A DNA stretch of 17,611 bases, taken from NCBI GenBank assembly GCA_002377645.1, contig DFQF01000092.1:1-17611 (forward strand), in the 5' to 3' direction. Numbering within the stretch: the stretch's first letter is position 1; each line of letters starts with the position of its first letter. Both the position numbers and the translations under genes were made by a program. Source of the DNA: Nitrospinaceae bacterium UBA3496. GTDB lineage: Bacteria; UBA8248. The notes under the pieces were generated by a model. The model had not been told where the DNA came from. It ran no database searches and saw only the letters and a list, made by a program, of their open reading frames with translations. Positions 1-6,897 of this stretch are shown here, in pieces.

Positions 1-324
1 GCCATAAGGATTGAAAACAGGGAATGCTTCAGTGTTATGGCTTTTTACTGCGTCTCCGGCTATTACAACTTTTTTTGTGTTAGGTGAGGTCCAAATGAAA
101 AGACTGCCTTCTCTTAAAGCCATAAGGAGTGGTAGTAACTTCGGATCTCCTTTTTTAGCCAAAGATAAGAAAATCTGCTTTCTCTTTTTTTTATTTGAAG
201 TTATTAAACTATCTATTTCTTTTTGTATTCCTATAGGAATTGTTTCTGCAGTACAAACAGAACTAACAAGAAAAACCAAAAAGAGAATAAGTAAAATAAC
301 TACCCTCTTGTTTAAAAGATCCAT
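1..324 (-). CDS. urtB: Urea ABC transporter permease UrtB, N-terminal part (cut by window edge)
   Basis: Reading the minus strand from the ATG at 324 gives 108 uninterrupted codons running off the left edge. Residues about 8-26 are a hydrophobic signal peptide (LLILFLVFLVSSVCTA). Next comes the soluble N-terminal extension typical of UrtB, with LAKKGDPKLLPLLMALREG at about 55-73 and a following KKVVIAGD, matching the family's 'A..GD..ALPLL.AL.EG' pattern. The membrane permease domain lies outside the window. UrtB is one of two inner-membrane permeases of the high-affinity urea/short-amide importer UrtABCDE. It follows urtA by 96 bp on the same strand, the canonical order. No good Shine-Dalgarno precedes the ATG, and an in-frame TGA at 361-363 rules out any further upstream ATG, GTG or TTG start. 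An overlapping plus-strand frame (11-331) is its shadow. Family membership rests on a short segment plus context. Confidence 0.8.
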   Translation of the reverse strand, partial: MDLLNKRVVILLILFLVFLVSSVCTAETIPIGIQKEIDSLITSNKKKRKQIFLSLAKKGDPKLLPLLMALREGSLFIWTSPNTKKVVIAGDAVKSHNTEAFPVFNPYG

Positions 325-381
325 TATATGAAAATAGTGGTAGATTTGTTGAAAAATACATCAATTCAATACCTCTATTTA

Positions 382-393
382 CTCCTCCTCCCC
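382..393 (-). promoter_or_regulatory. Strong purine-rich SD-like tract in the urtA-urtB gap, not at the urtB start
   Basis: On the minus strand the sequence is GGGGAGGAGGAG, the best ribosome-binding-like tract near urtB, but it lies about 58 nt before the urtB ATG. A second AGAGG follows at about 374, then an ATG at 361 that opens a 32-codon frame ending at 263, overlapping the urtB start out of frame. It could be a leader ORF, an mRNA-stability element or chance. The sequence is certain; function is not. Confidence 0.3.
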
Positions 394-420
394 AGAAGCA
401 ACCAAAATTATAGTACGTAA

Positions 421-1728
421 TTATTTTTTATATGTCCCTTTATGATCTACCCAGTCACAGCCTTTGTCTGGACTTGTATATTTGCTCCAAGGTTCAGGTT
501 TCACTAAACCTTTTGTGGAATTAACAACACGGAACTGTCCATTTCTTTTAATCTCTCCAATTAAAACCGGTTTGTGAAGATGATGATTTCTTTCGTCAAT
601 TTTCTTGAAGCCTCCTGGAGCATTGAACCCGGTTCCGTAAGTTGCTTTTCGAACTGCATCGACATCGGTAGATCCTGCTTTTTCTACTGCTTTTTTGTAG
701 ATGTGGACACCTAAGTATGCAGCTTCTATTGGATCGTCTGTTACTCTACTAGTTCCACCTGGAAGGCCTTTTCTTTTGCAGTAGGTTTTGAAATCGGCAA
801 CAAATTTTTTATTTGCAGGTGTGTTTATAGACTGATAATAATTCCAGGCTGCAAGATGTCCCACTAGTGATTTTGTATCCATTCCTCTTAGTTCATCTTC
901 TGCGACACTAAACGCCATAATTGGACAGTCTTCTGAACGTAATCCTTGATTTCCAAATTCTTTATAGAATGGGACATTACTGTCTCCGTTAATAGTACTG
1001 AGAACAGCTGCATCACCAGAAGATGCAAAATTTTTAATTTTTCCTACAATTGTCTGGTAATCCTGATGATGGAAAGGTGTATATTCTTCCATGATATTCT
1101 TCGCTGGGACTCCTTTTGCAAGAAGAAATGCTCTCAAAATTTTATTGGCCGTTCTTGGAAACACATAATCTGTTCCTAAAAGATAGAATTTTTTAAAACC
1201 TCCACCATCTTCGCTCATTAAATATTCAGCAGCAGGAATAAGTTGTTGGTTAGGGGTAGCACCAGTGTAAAAAACATTTTTGGAGCATTCTTCCCCTTCA
1301 TACTGTACAGGATAAAATAATAATCCATTGTTCTTTTCAAAGACAGGAAGTACCGATTTCCTGCTAACTGATGTCCAGCAACCAAAAACAACATCTACTT
1401 TGTCTTTCAGGAGAAGTTGTTTTGCTTTTTCTGCAAACAAATCCCAGTCTGAAGCTGGATCTACTACATAAGGTTTAATAGGTCTTTTCATAATTCCACC
1501 AGAAGAATTGATTTCCTCTACGGCCATCATAACAACGTCTCTTAGGGAAACTTCACTGATTGCCATAGTACCACTCAATGAATGTAGTATTCCTAATTTG
1601 ATAGGAGATGCAGCGCGGATTACATTAGGGAAAGCCAGACTGCTTGCAGCAAATGCTCCTATACCAGCAGAGGCTGTTTTTTTCAGAAAATCTCTTCTGC
1701 TACTAAGTCGTTTTATTTTTTTTGTCAC
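421..1728 (-). CDS. urtA: Urea/short-chain amide ABC transporter substrate-binding protein UrtA
   Basis: This is the periplasmic binding component of a urea-type ABC importer (type I periplasmic binding protein, UrtA/FmdD group), 435 aa, the usual length. Residues 10-16 form a twin-arginine box (SRRDFLK), followed by a hydrophobic stretch and a likely cleavage near residue 40, so export is by Tat. UrtA-typical segments are ILHSLSGTMAISE (about 47-59), VVFGCWTSVSRKSVLPVFE, LLFYPVQYEGEECSKNVFYTGA and LLGTDYVFPRTAN. The start is GTG at 1728, preceded by AGAGGAA (1737-1743) at 8 nt; no in-frame ATG occurs before the mature domain. urtB follows 96 bp downstream. The related amide-binding protein FmdD is the main alternative, and no urease genes are visible to confirm urea as the ligand. 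Control is probably from the 1799-1861 region. Confidence 0.9.
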   Translation of the reverse strand: MTKKIKRLSSRRDFLKKTASAGIGAFAASSLAFPNVIRAASPIKLGILHSLSGTMAISEVSLRDVVMMAVEEINSSGGIMKRPIKPYVVDPASDWDLFAEKAKQLLLKDKVDVVFGCWTSVSRKSVLPVFEKNNGLLFYPVQYEGEECSKNVFYTGATPNQQLIPAAEYLMSEDGGGFKKFYLLGTDYVFPRTANKILRAFLLAKGVPAKNIMEEYTPFHHQDYQTIVGKIKNFASSGDAAVLSTINGDSNVPFYKEFGNQGLRSEDCPIMAFSVAEDELRGMDTKSLVGHLAAWNYYQSINTPANKKFVADFKTYCKRKGLPGGTSRVTDDPIEAAYLGVHIYKKAVEKAGSTDVDAVRKATYGTGFNAPGGFKKIDERNHHLHKPVLIGEIKRNGQFRVVNSTKGLVKPEPWSKYTSPDKGCDWVDHKGTYKK

Positions 1729-1798
1729 TTTTTAAATTCCTCTTGATAAAAAAGATAGATAAAGATTGATTTGATGTTTTTTTAATTTATAGGTTTTG

Positions 1799-1861
1799 TG
1801 TTTCGAATTTATAAGGGTAATGTTTCTATTACTTGAATATTATGTTTCGAAAATGTTTCGT
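1799..1861. repeat. Four helically phased TGTTTCGA-type octamers (putative operator array)
   Basis: Copies are TGTTTCGA at 1799-1806, TGTTTCTA at 1821-1828, TGTTTCGA at 1843-1850 and TGTTTCGT at 1854-1861. Start-to-start distances are 22, 22 and 11 bp, i.e. whole turns of B-DNA, so all copies face the same side of the helix. The array sits between divergent urtA and the cupin pair and overlaps the candidate urtA promoter. The third copy also forms the palindrome TTTCGAAA (1845-1852). Copies and spacings are seen directly; a role as binding sites of one regulator is inferred. Confidence 0.6.
1808..1837 (-). promoter_or_regulatory. Candidate sigma-70-like promoter for urtA
   Basis: On the minus strand TATAAA (1808-1813) is a good -10 and TTCAAG (1832-1837) a weak -35, separated by 18 bp, giving a 5' leader of about 70 nt before the urtA GTG. 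The spacer contains a palindrome, GTAAT-N6-ATTAC (1817-1832), and one of the phased TGTTTC repeats, as expected for a regulated promoter with a weak -35. Assigned by eye only. Confidence 0.4.
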
Positions 1862-1895
1862 ACGTGCCTCTTTCATAATTTAAAATGGAGATTTT

Positions 1896-2306
1896 ATGAA
1901 AAAAGCAGAAGAATTCTTAACCATTAAAACAGAAGATTTGGAATGGGAAGATGGGACAAAGGTAATTGGTCTTCCTCCTGGAGTAGAAGTAAAAATAGTC
2001 GCAGAGGGTGTAGACGAGGTATCAGAAAGAGTGGACAAGTTTGTTCGATTTCCTCCAGGATATACTGAACCTTTACACACACATGATCATTTGCATAGCA
2101 CTTTGGTTATCGAAGGTGAAATGCATGTGCATAATAAAATTTTAAGGCCTGGAGATTTTGTTTTTGGTGGCCCCGGTGAACAGCATGGTCCTTATCATTA
2201 TCCTGTAGGATGTACTGTTTTTTCTTGCAGTAGAGCAAAAAAAATGAATCAAATTCACAGAAATCCAGAAGCAGAGCATGGAAGTGATTTAACGAAAGGT
2301 CATTAA
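1896..2306 (+). CDS. Small single-domain cupin, first of a tandem pair
   Basis: This is a 136-aa protein with one cupin beta-barrel, probably a cytosolic metal-binding protein since no signal peptide is present. Cupin motif 1 runs from G55 to G74 and carries H61, H63, H65 and H67. The usual H-X-H-X3-4-Glu pattern has His (H67) where the metal-ligand Glu is expected. Motif 2 spans PGDFVFGG (85-92) to H97. With H61, H63, H67 and H97 the site would be all-histidine. A well-placed GGAG (1887-1890) precedes the ATG. The next gene, 18 bp downstream, is a clear paralogue (shared DEVSER, GY.EP.H.HDH.HS, PGD.VFGG, HGPY.YP.GC, RAKK). Small cupins of this kind include dioxygenases, isomerases and sensors. 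No specific function can be assigned; linkage to urt genes suggests only shared regulation. Confidence 0.8.
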   Translation: MKKAEEFLTIKTEDLEWEDGTKVIGLPPGVEVKIVAEGVDEVSERVDKFVRFPPGYTEPLHTHDHLHSTLVIEGEMHVHNKILRPGDFVFGGPGEQHGPYHYPVGCTVFSCSRAKKMNQIHRNPEAEHGSDLTKGH

Positions 2307-2324
2307 AACAAACCATGGAGGTTC

Positions 2325-2711
2325 ATGATGGAATATGTAGGTGATTTTTTTGCATCTAACACAGAAGAAATTGAATGGGCTGATGGCTCTGAAATATTAG
2401 GATTGCCTGAAGGTGTGAAAATAAAGATGATTAGAGAAGGGTATGATGAAGTTTCTGAGCGTTCTGAAAGAATTACGATGTTTCCTGTTGGGTATGTAGA
2501 ACCAAGACATGAACATGACCATTACCATAGTATCTTCATTTTGGAAGGAACGATGCTCGTGGACGGCAAGACACTAGGCCCAGGAGATTATGTTTTTGGA
2601 GGTGGACCAGGAAATGCACACGGTCCATATGAATATCCTGAAGGGTGTAAAGTTTTTTTATGTACAAGAGCGAAGAAAAATAACCATATACACAGAGAAG
2701 TCGCAGAATAG
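2325..2711 (+). CDS. Small single-domain cupin, second of the tandem pair
   Basis: This 128-aa paralogue of the preceding cupin is roughly half identical along its whole length, so it arose by tandem duplication with clear divergence. The putative metal site is H62, H64, H68 (replacing the canonical Glu) and H99, and the same extra His (H66) lies in the HEHDHYH run. Two ATGs lie back to back at 2325 and 2328. The GGAGG at 2317-2321 is 3 nt from the first and 6 nt from the second, so 2328 may be the true start. The gene ends 4 bp from the convergent nuclease gene. Retention of every metal-site histidine in both copies argues that both are active or form a heteromer. Enzymatic role unknown. Confidence 0.8.
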   Translation: MMEYVGDFFASNTEEIEWADGSEILGLPEGVKIKMIREGYDEVSERSERITMFPVGYVEPRHEHDHYHSIFILEGTMLVDGKTLGPGDYVFGGGPGNAHGPYEYPEGCKVFLCTRAKKNNHIHREVAE

Positions 2712-2715
2712 AAAA

Positions 2716-4197
2716 CTATTTTTTCCTTTCAAGTAGCCATTCTAAAACAGCCCATGTTGAATCTAGGTCTTCATGGTTGTATAGCAGAATTTCGTCGATT
2801 AGTTGTTTTTGTCTAGTAAAATCATTATTCACCTTTGCCTCAAAATATTTGGCAATAGCCCAGTCGCCTCCATATTCATCTAGAGTTCTCTTGAAGCCTA
2901 TATGTTTTTCTACGACTTTTATGCTGTAACCTTCACGAGGTATTGCAATTGATTTTTTTGTTACAGGTAGAAGATCCAGAAGATTTCTTTTTATTCTCTC
3001 TGCAATTCCTTTATTATCTCCATATCTCTCTATATACCTATTCAATTGTGTTTTTTCGTATGATGCCCAGTGAACAAACGGGATATCTCCAAATTTTTTA
3101 AAAATCTTATTCGCATTATTGAGGAAATCTTCCCAAGCAATTTCATCACCATCATCTTTGAAACTTGCTACAGAAGGTAGAAATTCTCCTTTGATTTTTC
3201 CATAAACCTGTATTCCCCAAAGGTAAATCATTTCTTCATCAGCAAGATTTGAAGGAATGCCTTCAAGGTCAAACATCACGTAATTATCATGTATTGGTAT
3301 CTCTGGAGATTGAATTATAATTTCAGTATCTTCAGCCATAGCTTTCGCATTACGTAAAATAGATTCGGCTTTTTTGCCAACACGTGCACCATTAATGTTT
3401 TTAAACTCAGCAAGTTCTTCTACGGTGAAAGCATTTTCTATTTCATCGTAGGTTTTTATCTTTTTGTTATGTAATGCTATAGCAAGTGATTGGTCAACTT
3501 CGTATACAAGCGCTATGTCATGTTTCTCCTGAGCATTTGTCCAGCAATGATTATGAAACTCGCACTGTCCACATTTGCTTACTCCAACAGGACTGTAGGG
3601 TGTTTTTTTTAGTGTTCGCATACGAATAATTTCTTTTAAAGCAATGAGTGCTTTTTCACCGCCGTCATACGGGATTTTTTCGATTTGATTTGATTTTGTG
3701 AAAATTTGAAGTTCTGATGGTTCTATTTTATAGTTTTGTTCGAAAAGCCATGCACAGAGAGTGATTTGCAATTCTATGTTTAAGTGTTCTTTTTTTATTT
3801 TACCTTTGTTGTTTCTTAGATTTTTAATCATTTTACAGTCACGAATAATATAATTGTCTTTTTCTGATATGAAAAAATCTGCACCACCGTATATTTCAAT
3901 TTCAGTTTTATCGATGACTGTTTTAGCATAAAGAATAGGTTGATAGAGAATCTCCTCTTTATCTGTTATTGCATAACCTGTCTCTTGATAGCGTTGATCC
4001 AAGCTTCCTTCTCTTAGATCCATGAAGTTTCCCAATGTACGTAGATGATTCTGTTCGTGTTGTTTTGCGAATTTATTGATGAGTTTTTCTAGTGAAGCAG
4101 GTTCAGATTTTGGTGTGCCTTTGGAGCCTAGATAAATACGTAAACTGCATTCCGATGGTTTATGAAGAGAAGTAATGTCTTTAGAGGTTAGTTGCAT
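2716..4197 (-). CDS. TM0106-family RecB-like nuclease with RNase H-like C-terminal domain
   Basis: A 493-aa, predicted cytosolic protein with the architecture of the TM0106/YprB-like family. The N-terminal half is a PD-(D/E)XK nuclease: GGAD (D107), then D120-C-K122, and a helix with Q144. C17 plus C209-X2-C212-X5-C218 matches the one-plus-three cysteine 4Fe-4S layout of Cas4, AddB and Dna2-type nucleases. Residues about 245-288 resemble a helix-hairpin-helix (FKNINGARVGKKAESI). The C-terminal third is an RNase H-like exonuclease fold with D310-L-E312, HWASYEK (376-382) and a late acidic motif around H475-E-D477-L-D479. It starts immediately after the upstream dehydrogenase stop (TAAATG), with AAGGAG at 4203-4208, so translation is probably coupled. 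No CRISPR, cas or recBCD genes are nearby. A DNA or RNA processing role is inferred from family; the biological substrate is unknown. Confidence 0.8.
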   Translation of the reverse strand: MQLTSKDITSLHKPSECSLRIYLGSKGTPKSEPASLEKLINKFAKQHEQNHLRTLGNFMDLREGSLDQRYQETGYAITDKEEILYQPILYAKTVIDKTEIEIYGGADFFISEKDNYIIRDCKMIKNLRNNKGKIKKEHLNIELQITLCAWLFEQNYKIEPSELQIFTKSNQIEKIPYDGGEKALIALKEIIRMRTLKKTPYSPVGVSKCGQCEFHNHCWTNAQEKHDIALVYEVDQSLAIALHNKKIKTYDEIENAFTVEELAEFKNINGARVGKKAESILRNAKAMAEDTEIIIQSPEIPIHDNYVMFDLEGIPSNLADEEMIYLWGIQVYGKIKGEFLPSVASFKDDGDEIAWEDFLNNANKIFKKFGDIPFVHWASYEKTQLNRYIERYGDNKGIAERIKRNLLDLLPVTKKSIAIPREGYSIKVVEKHIGFKRTLDEYGGDWAIAKYFEAKVNNDFTRQKQLIDEILLYNHEDLDSTWAVLEWLLERKK

Positions 4198-5262
4198 TTA
4201 TGCTCCTTTGTAATGGAACGGCACTTTCGTATTATACTTTTTTTCAAGTTCAGAAAGAAGTTGTGTTGTTTTCTCAGAAACAGGAACTCCATTCCTCCTC
4301 ATTTCTTTTTCTCTTTGGACAGCCATATGCCCAGGGATTTGTACCGGATTGCTAGGATCCATGGGAGTAGAATTCTTGATTTCACGGATTCGTATATCTG
4401 TTTCTTTTTTGAAAGATTCTAAGGATTGGAAAAGATTAGGTTTGATTGCAAAAAAAGCTTGTCCTGTATTTGTAGGAGATTTGAAGTTTGCATTGAAGTC
4501 GATAACATTGCTTCCAAAATTTGCTTGATTCATTACTCCTGCCATCATACCCACTATAAGATTAAGACCGTAACCTTTATGCCCGCCGATAGGGAGCAAG
4601 AAACCCTCGCTTGCTTTTTTGGGATCGGTTAACGGAGTTCCATCTTTATTCAGCATCCATCCTACAGGCATTTCTTTATCTATGTCTGCATACACTTTTA
4701 CTTTGCCGTAAGAGGTTTCGGTAGTCGCTATATCTAAGACGATAGGGTCTTCTTCTCCTGCAGGAATCGAAAAAGCAATGGGATTGGTACTGAGCAACAT
4801 ATCTGTGCCGCCCCATGGTGGCATATGGTTCGCATTGGCTACTGCCATATAAATACCGATAAGATCGTGAGAAAGGGTCATAGCGACATATACTCCGGCT
4901 GCCCCGGCATGATTGCTATTTTGAATACCTATCCAGGCAAGACCAGATTCTTTTGCCTTTTTAATAGCCAAATCTGCAGCATGGGTCATTACAAGTTGTC
5001 CAAAACCATTATCTCCGTCAACAAGCGCGCTTACCGGTGTTTCGTGAAGGTTTTTTATATTTGGGTTGATGTTGTAACCACCCTCATGAATTCTGCGCAT
5101 ATAGGGAGGAAGACGAAAGATTCCATGTCCATGCATTCCTCTTAAATCTGCATCAATCATTCGTTCAGATATGATTTCTGCATCATTTTCTGGAATAAAC
5201 TGTGATATAAGAGTTTGTCTGATAAAATTGGTTAATTCTTCAACATCGTATTTTAGATTCAT
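4198..5262 (-). CDS. Ldh2-family (malate/L-lactate/sulfolactate-type) NAD(P)-dependent dehydrogenase
   Basis: A 354-aa cytosolic oxidoreductase of the Ldh2/MDH2 family, which lacks the classical Rossmann fold and acts on 2-hydroxy acids, ureidoglycolate or cyclic imino acids. Family marks are DLRGMHGHG (39-47), the catalytic-type His in QNSNHAGAAG (H118), LSTNPIAFSIPAG (cofactor region), and GGHKGYGL near 227-234. Length is typical. The ATG at 5262 follows GGAG at about 9 nt. It is first in a two-gene unit with the nuclease and diverges from the DsbA-like gene with only 58 bp between. Family members include malate, lactate, (R)-sulfolactate, ureidoglycolate and piperideine-2-carboxylate enzymes. 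Nearby urea-transport genes make ureidoglycolate tempting and the TTT transporter makes hydroxy or sulfo acids tempting, but neither is decisive. Confidence 0.85.
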   Translation of the reverse strand: MNLKYDVEELTNFIRQTLISQFIPENDAEIISERMIDADLRGMHGHGIFRLPPYMRRIHEGGYNINPNIKNLHETPVSALVDGDNGFGQLVMTHAADLAIKKAKESGLAWIGIQNSNHAGAAGVYVAMTLSHDLIGIYMAVANANHMPPWGGTDMLLSTNPIAFSIPAGEEDPIVLDIATTETSYGKVKVYADIDKEMPVGWMLNKDGTPLTDPKKASEGFLLPIGGHKGYGLNLIVGMMAGVMNQANFGSNVIDFNANFKSPTNTGQAFFAIKPNLFQSLESFKKETDIRIREIKNSTPMDPSNPVQIPGHMAVQREKEMRRNGVPVSEKTTQLLSELEKKYNTKVPFHYKGA

Positions 5263-5320
5263 GTATACTCCGGTTCTTAAAAAGATAATTGAAAAAAATA
5301 GCTATAGGGGATAGTTCTTA
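5263..5320. promoter_or_regulatory. Short divergent control region between the Ldh2-type and DsbA-like genes
   Basis: Only 58 bp separate the two divergent starts, so both promoters must lie here or overlap the genes. GGAG precedes the dehydrogenase ATG and AGGGGA (5307-5312) precedes the DsbA-like ATG. The rest is A+T-rich without a convincing -35/-10 pair or operator. Confidence 0.4.
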
Positions 5321-6058
5321 ATGAGAAAGATTTTGAATGTAATATTGGTATTATCCATAATTTTTATCTCTACTACAGTTTTTGGTGAGAAACTCTCTAA
5401 TACTATCTCAAAAAATGAGTTACACGAAATTATCAAAACGTATTTGATCGATAATCCTGAGATTGTCGAAAAGGCTTTATTGTCACTGAAAGAGAAAAGA
5501 GAAAAAGAAAAAGAACGTATAACCAGTCAGAAAATAAGAAGCAAGAAGAAGGAAATATTTTTTGATCCAAGTAGTCCTATAAGTGGTAACCCAAACGGAA
5601 AAATAGTCATTGCAGAATATTTTGATTATCGATGTGGTTATTGCAGGGCATCTTACGCTGTAGTGAAAAAAATCCTAAAAGAAAATAAAAATGTGAAAGT
5701 GATACACAAAGAGCTTCCTATTTTGGGTAAACTTTCTATGCATGCTTCTAAAGCCGCGCTAGCAGCTCATATGCAGGGAAAATACAAATCTTTTCATGCA
5801 AGATTGATGGAAACAAACTTCAAAGATCTAGATCAGATTTTTTCATTGGCTAAAGCATCAGGTCTTGATATGGAGCAACTGAAAAAAGATATGTTTTCGC
5901 AAAAAGTCCAAGACACTATTATGGGAATAAGAAAAATTGCAATTTTTGTTGGAGTTCGATCTACGCCTACTTATATTATAGGAGATAATATATATGCTGG
6001 TGCTATGGATGCAGAGCAACTTAAAATGATAATTTCCAAAATCAATGAAAAGAAATAA
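5321..6058 (+). CDS. Periplasmic DsbA-family (ScsC-like) thiol-disulfide oxidoreductase
   Basis: A 245-aa exported thioredoxin-fold protein. Residues 1-22 form a signal peptide (MRKILN, then a hydrophobic core ending near VFGE). Residues about 27-78 are a charged helical region with ELHEIIKTYLIDNPEIVEKAL, the N-terminal helix seen in ScsC/Com1-type DsbA relatives, which in ScsC drives oligomerisation. The DsbA domain follows: IAEYFDYRCGYCRAS with the redox pair C105-G-Y-C108, and the cis-Pro loop RSTPTYIIGD (T215-P216). It probably makes or isomerises disulfides in periplasmic proteins. No DsbB or DsbD partner is in the window. The ATG is preceded by AGGGGA, and an SDR gene follows after 20 bp. 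The family call is firm; oxidase versus isomerase is open. Confidence 0.85.
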   Translation: MRKILNVILVLSIIFISTTVFGEKLSNTISKNELHEIIKTYLIDNPEIVEKALLSLKEKREKEKERITSQKIRSKKKEIFFDPSSPISGNPNGKIVIAEYFDYRCGYCRASYAVVKKILKENKNVKVIHKELPILGKLSMHASKAALAAHMQGKYKSFHARLMETNFKDLDQIFSLAKASGLDMEQLKKDMFSQKVQDTIMGIRKIAIFVGVRSTPTYIIGDNIYAGAMDAEQLKMIISKINEKK

Positions 6059-6078
6059 TTGAAAAGGAATTTAAGAAA

Positions 6079-6840
6079 ATGAACGACCTTCTTTTATCAG
6101 AGAAAGTGATAATAGTAACAGGAGGCAGTAAAGGAATAGGGTTTGCAATTGCAGACATGTTAGCGATGTCTGGTGCTAAAGTGATTATTTGCAATCGTAA
6201 TGAAAAAGAGGGAAGGGAATCTGCAAATTCCATCAAAGATAAAGGTCTGAAAGCAGAGTTTAAGAGCATAGATTTATCTGTTCCTTCTTCGGTTAAAGAA
6301 GTAGTAGAAAGTGTTCATTCAGAAAATGGAAAAATAGATGCTGGCGTGAATAGTGGCGGACATCTTATTGTAAAACCAGCATTGGAGTATGACGTAGAAG
6401 AGATTGATAATTTACTACAAATCAACCTTAGGGGAGCATTCGTATTTGCTCAAGAAGTTGCAAAGGCTATGATTCCAAATAAGTGTGGGAAATTAATTTT
6501 TGTTTCTTCTATGTTAGCGGAAAGAGCAGTTCCAAATCAGGCTGCATATATAGCTACAAAAGGTGGGATTGCTGCTTTAACGAGAGCTTTATCTATAGAG
6601 TGGGCAGAATATAATATTCAAGTGAATGCAATTGCTCCACAACTCACTCGAACGCCAATGACAGAAGGTTTGTTTTCTGATCCTCAGAAAATGAAAAATG
6701 TTATAGATAGAACTCCTGCTGGTAGAGCTGGGGAATCTCAAGATGTTGCAGGACTTGCAAAATTTCTATGTTCAGATGAATCAGATTATTTAACTGGTCA
6801 ACATATCTGCGTTGATGGCGGTAGAAGTGCTATAGGGTAA
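6079..6840 (+). CDS. Short-chain dehydrogenase/reductase (SDR), classical FabG-like
   Basis: A 253-aa cytosolic NAD(P)-dependent oxidoreductase of the classical SDR family. Cofactor motif TGGSKGIG is at 14-21, N116 lies in QINLRGAF, and the active site is S144, Y157 and K161 (YIATK). A C-terminal LTGQHICVDGG closes the fold. The usual structural NNAG motif reads N91-S-G-G, a deviation in an otherwise complete enzyme. R40 after the second beta strand (ICNRNEKEG) is compatible with NADP preference. It follows the DsbA-like gene by 20 bp with AAAGGAA upstream and ends at a strong terminator, so the two form one unit, although no functional link is evident. Substrate cannot be assigned; 3-oxoacyl-ACP, gluconate and sugar or hydroxy-acid dehydrogenases all share this pattern. 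Confidence 0.85.
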   Translation: MNDLLLSEKVIIVTGGSKGIGFAIADMLAMSGAKVIICNRNEKEGRESANSIKDKGLKAEFKSIDLSVPSSVKEVVESVHSENGKIDAGVNSGGHLIVKPALEYDVEEIDNLLQINLRGAFVFAQEVAKAMIPNKCGKLIFVSSMLAERAVPNQAAYIATKGGIAALTRALSIEWAEYNIQVNAIAPQLTRTPMTEGLFSDPQKMKNVIDRTPAGRAGESQDVAGLAKFLCSDESDYLTGQHICVDGGRSAIG

Positions 6841-6841
6841 A

Positions 6842-6876
6842 AAAATAGCCCTATCAAAAAAAGATAGGACTATTTT
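6842..6876. terminator. Bidirectional rho-independent terminator between SDR and tctC
   Basis: A 14-bp stem pairs 6842-6855 (AAAATAGCCCTATC) with 6863-6876 (GATAGGACTATTTT), with one C-A mismatch and a 7-nt A loop. A-runs on one side and T-runs on the other let it act in both directions. It lies directly between the converging SDR and tctC stops. Confidence 0.85.
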
Positions 6877-6897
6877 ATTTGTTCTATTTCTAAAGAA

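Noticed and set aside
11..331. Plus-strand frame of 106 codons at the left edge
   Set aside because: It lies antisense to a 108-codon minus-strand frame with signal peptide and UrtB N-terminal motifs directly downstream of urtA; the plus-strand protein has no recognisable family features.
1729..1895. Possible riboswitch (guanidine or other) upstream of urtA or the cupins
   Set aside because: No conserved riboswitch core or stable multi-stem structure was recognised; the region is better explained by short repeated operator-like octamers.
2707..2724. Small hairpin AATAG-AAAA-CTATT followed by T-run at the cupin/nuclease junction
   Set aside because: Only five to seven weak A-T pairs and one G-C pair, overlapping both stop codons; too weak to call a terminator.
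2716..4197. Cas4-like gene indicating a CRISPR or defence locus
   Set aside because: The cysteine layout resembles Cas4, but length, the RNase H-like C-terminal domain and absence of cas genes or repeats fit the TM0106-type family instead.
4198..5262. Assigning the Ldh2-type gene as ureidoglycolate or sulfolactate dehydrogenase from context
   Set aside because: No allantoin or sulfolactate pathway genes (such as allC-type or suyAB-type) are present; the family motifs do not settle the substrate.
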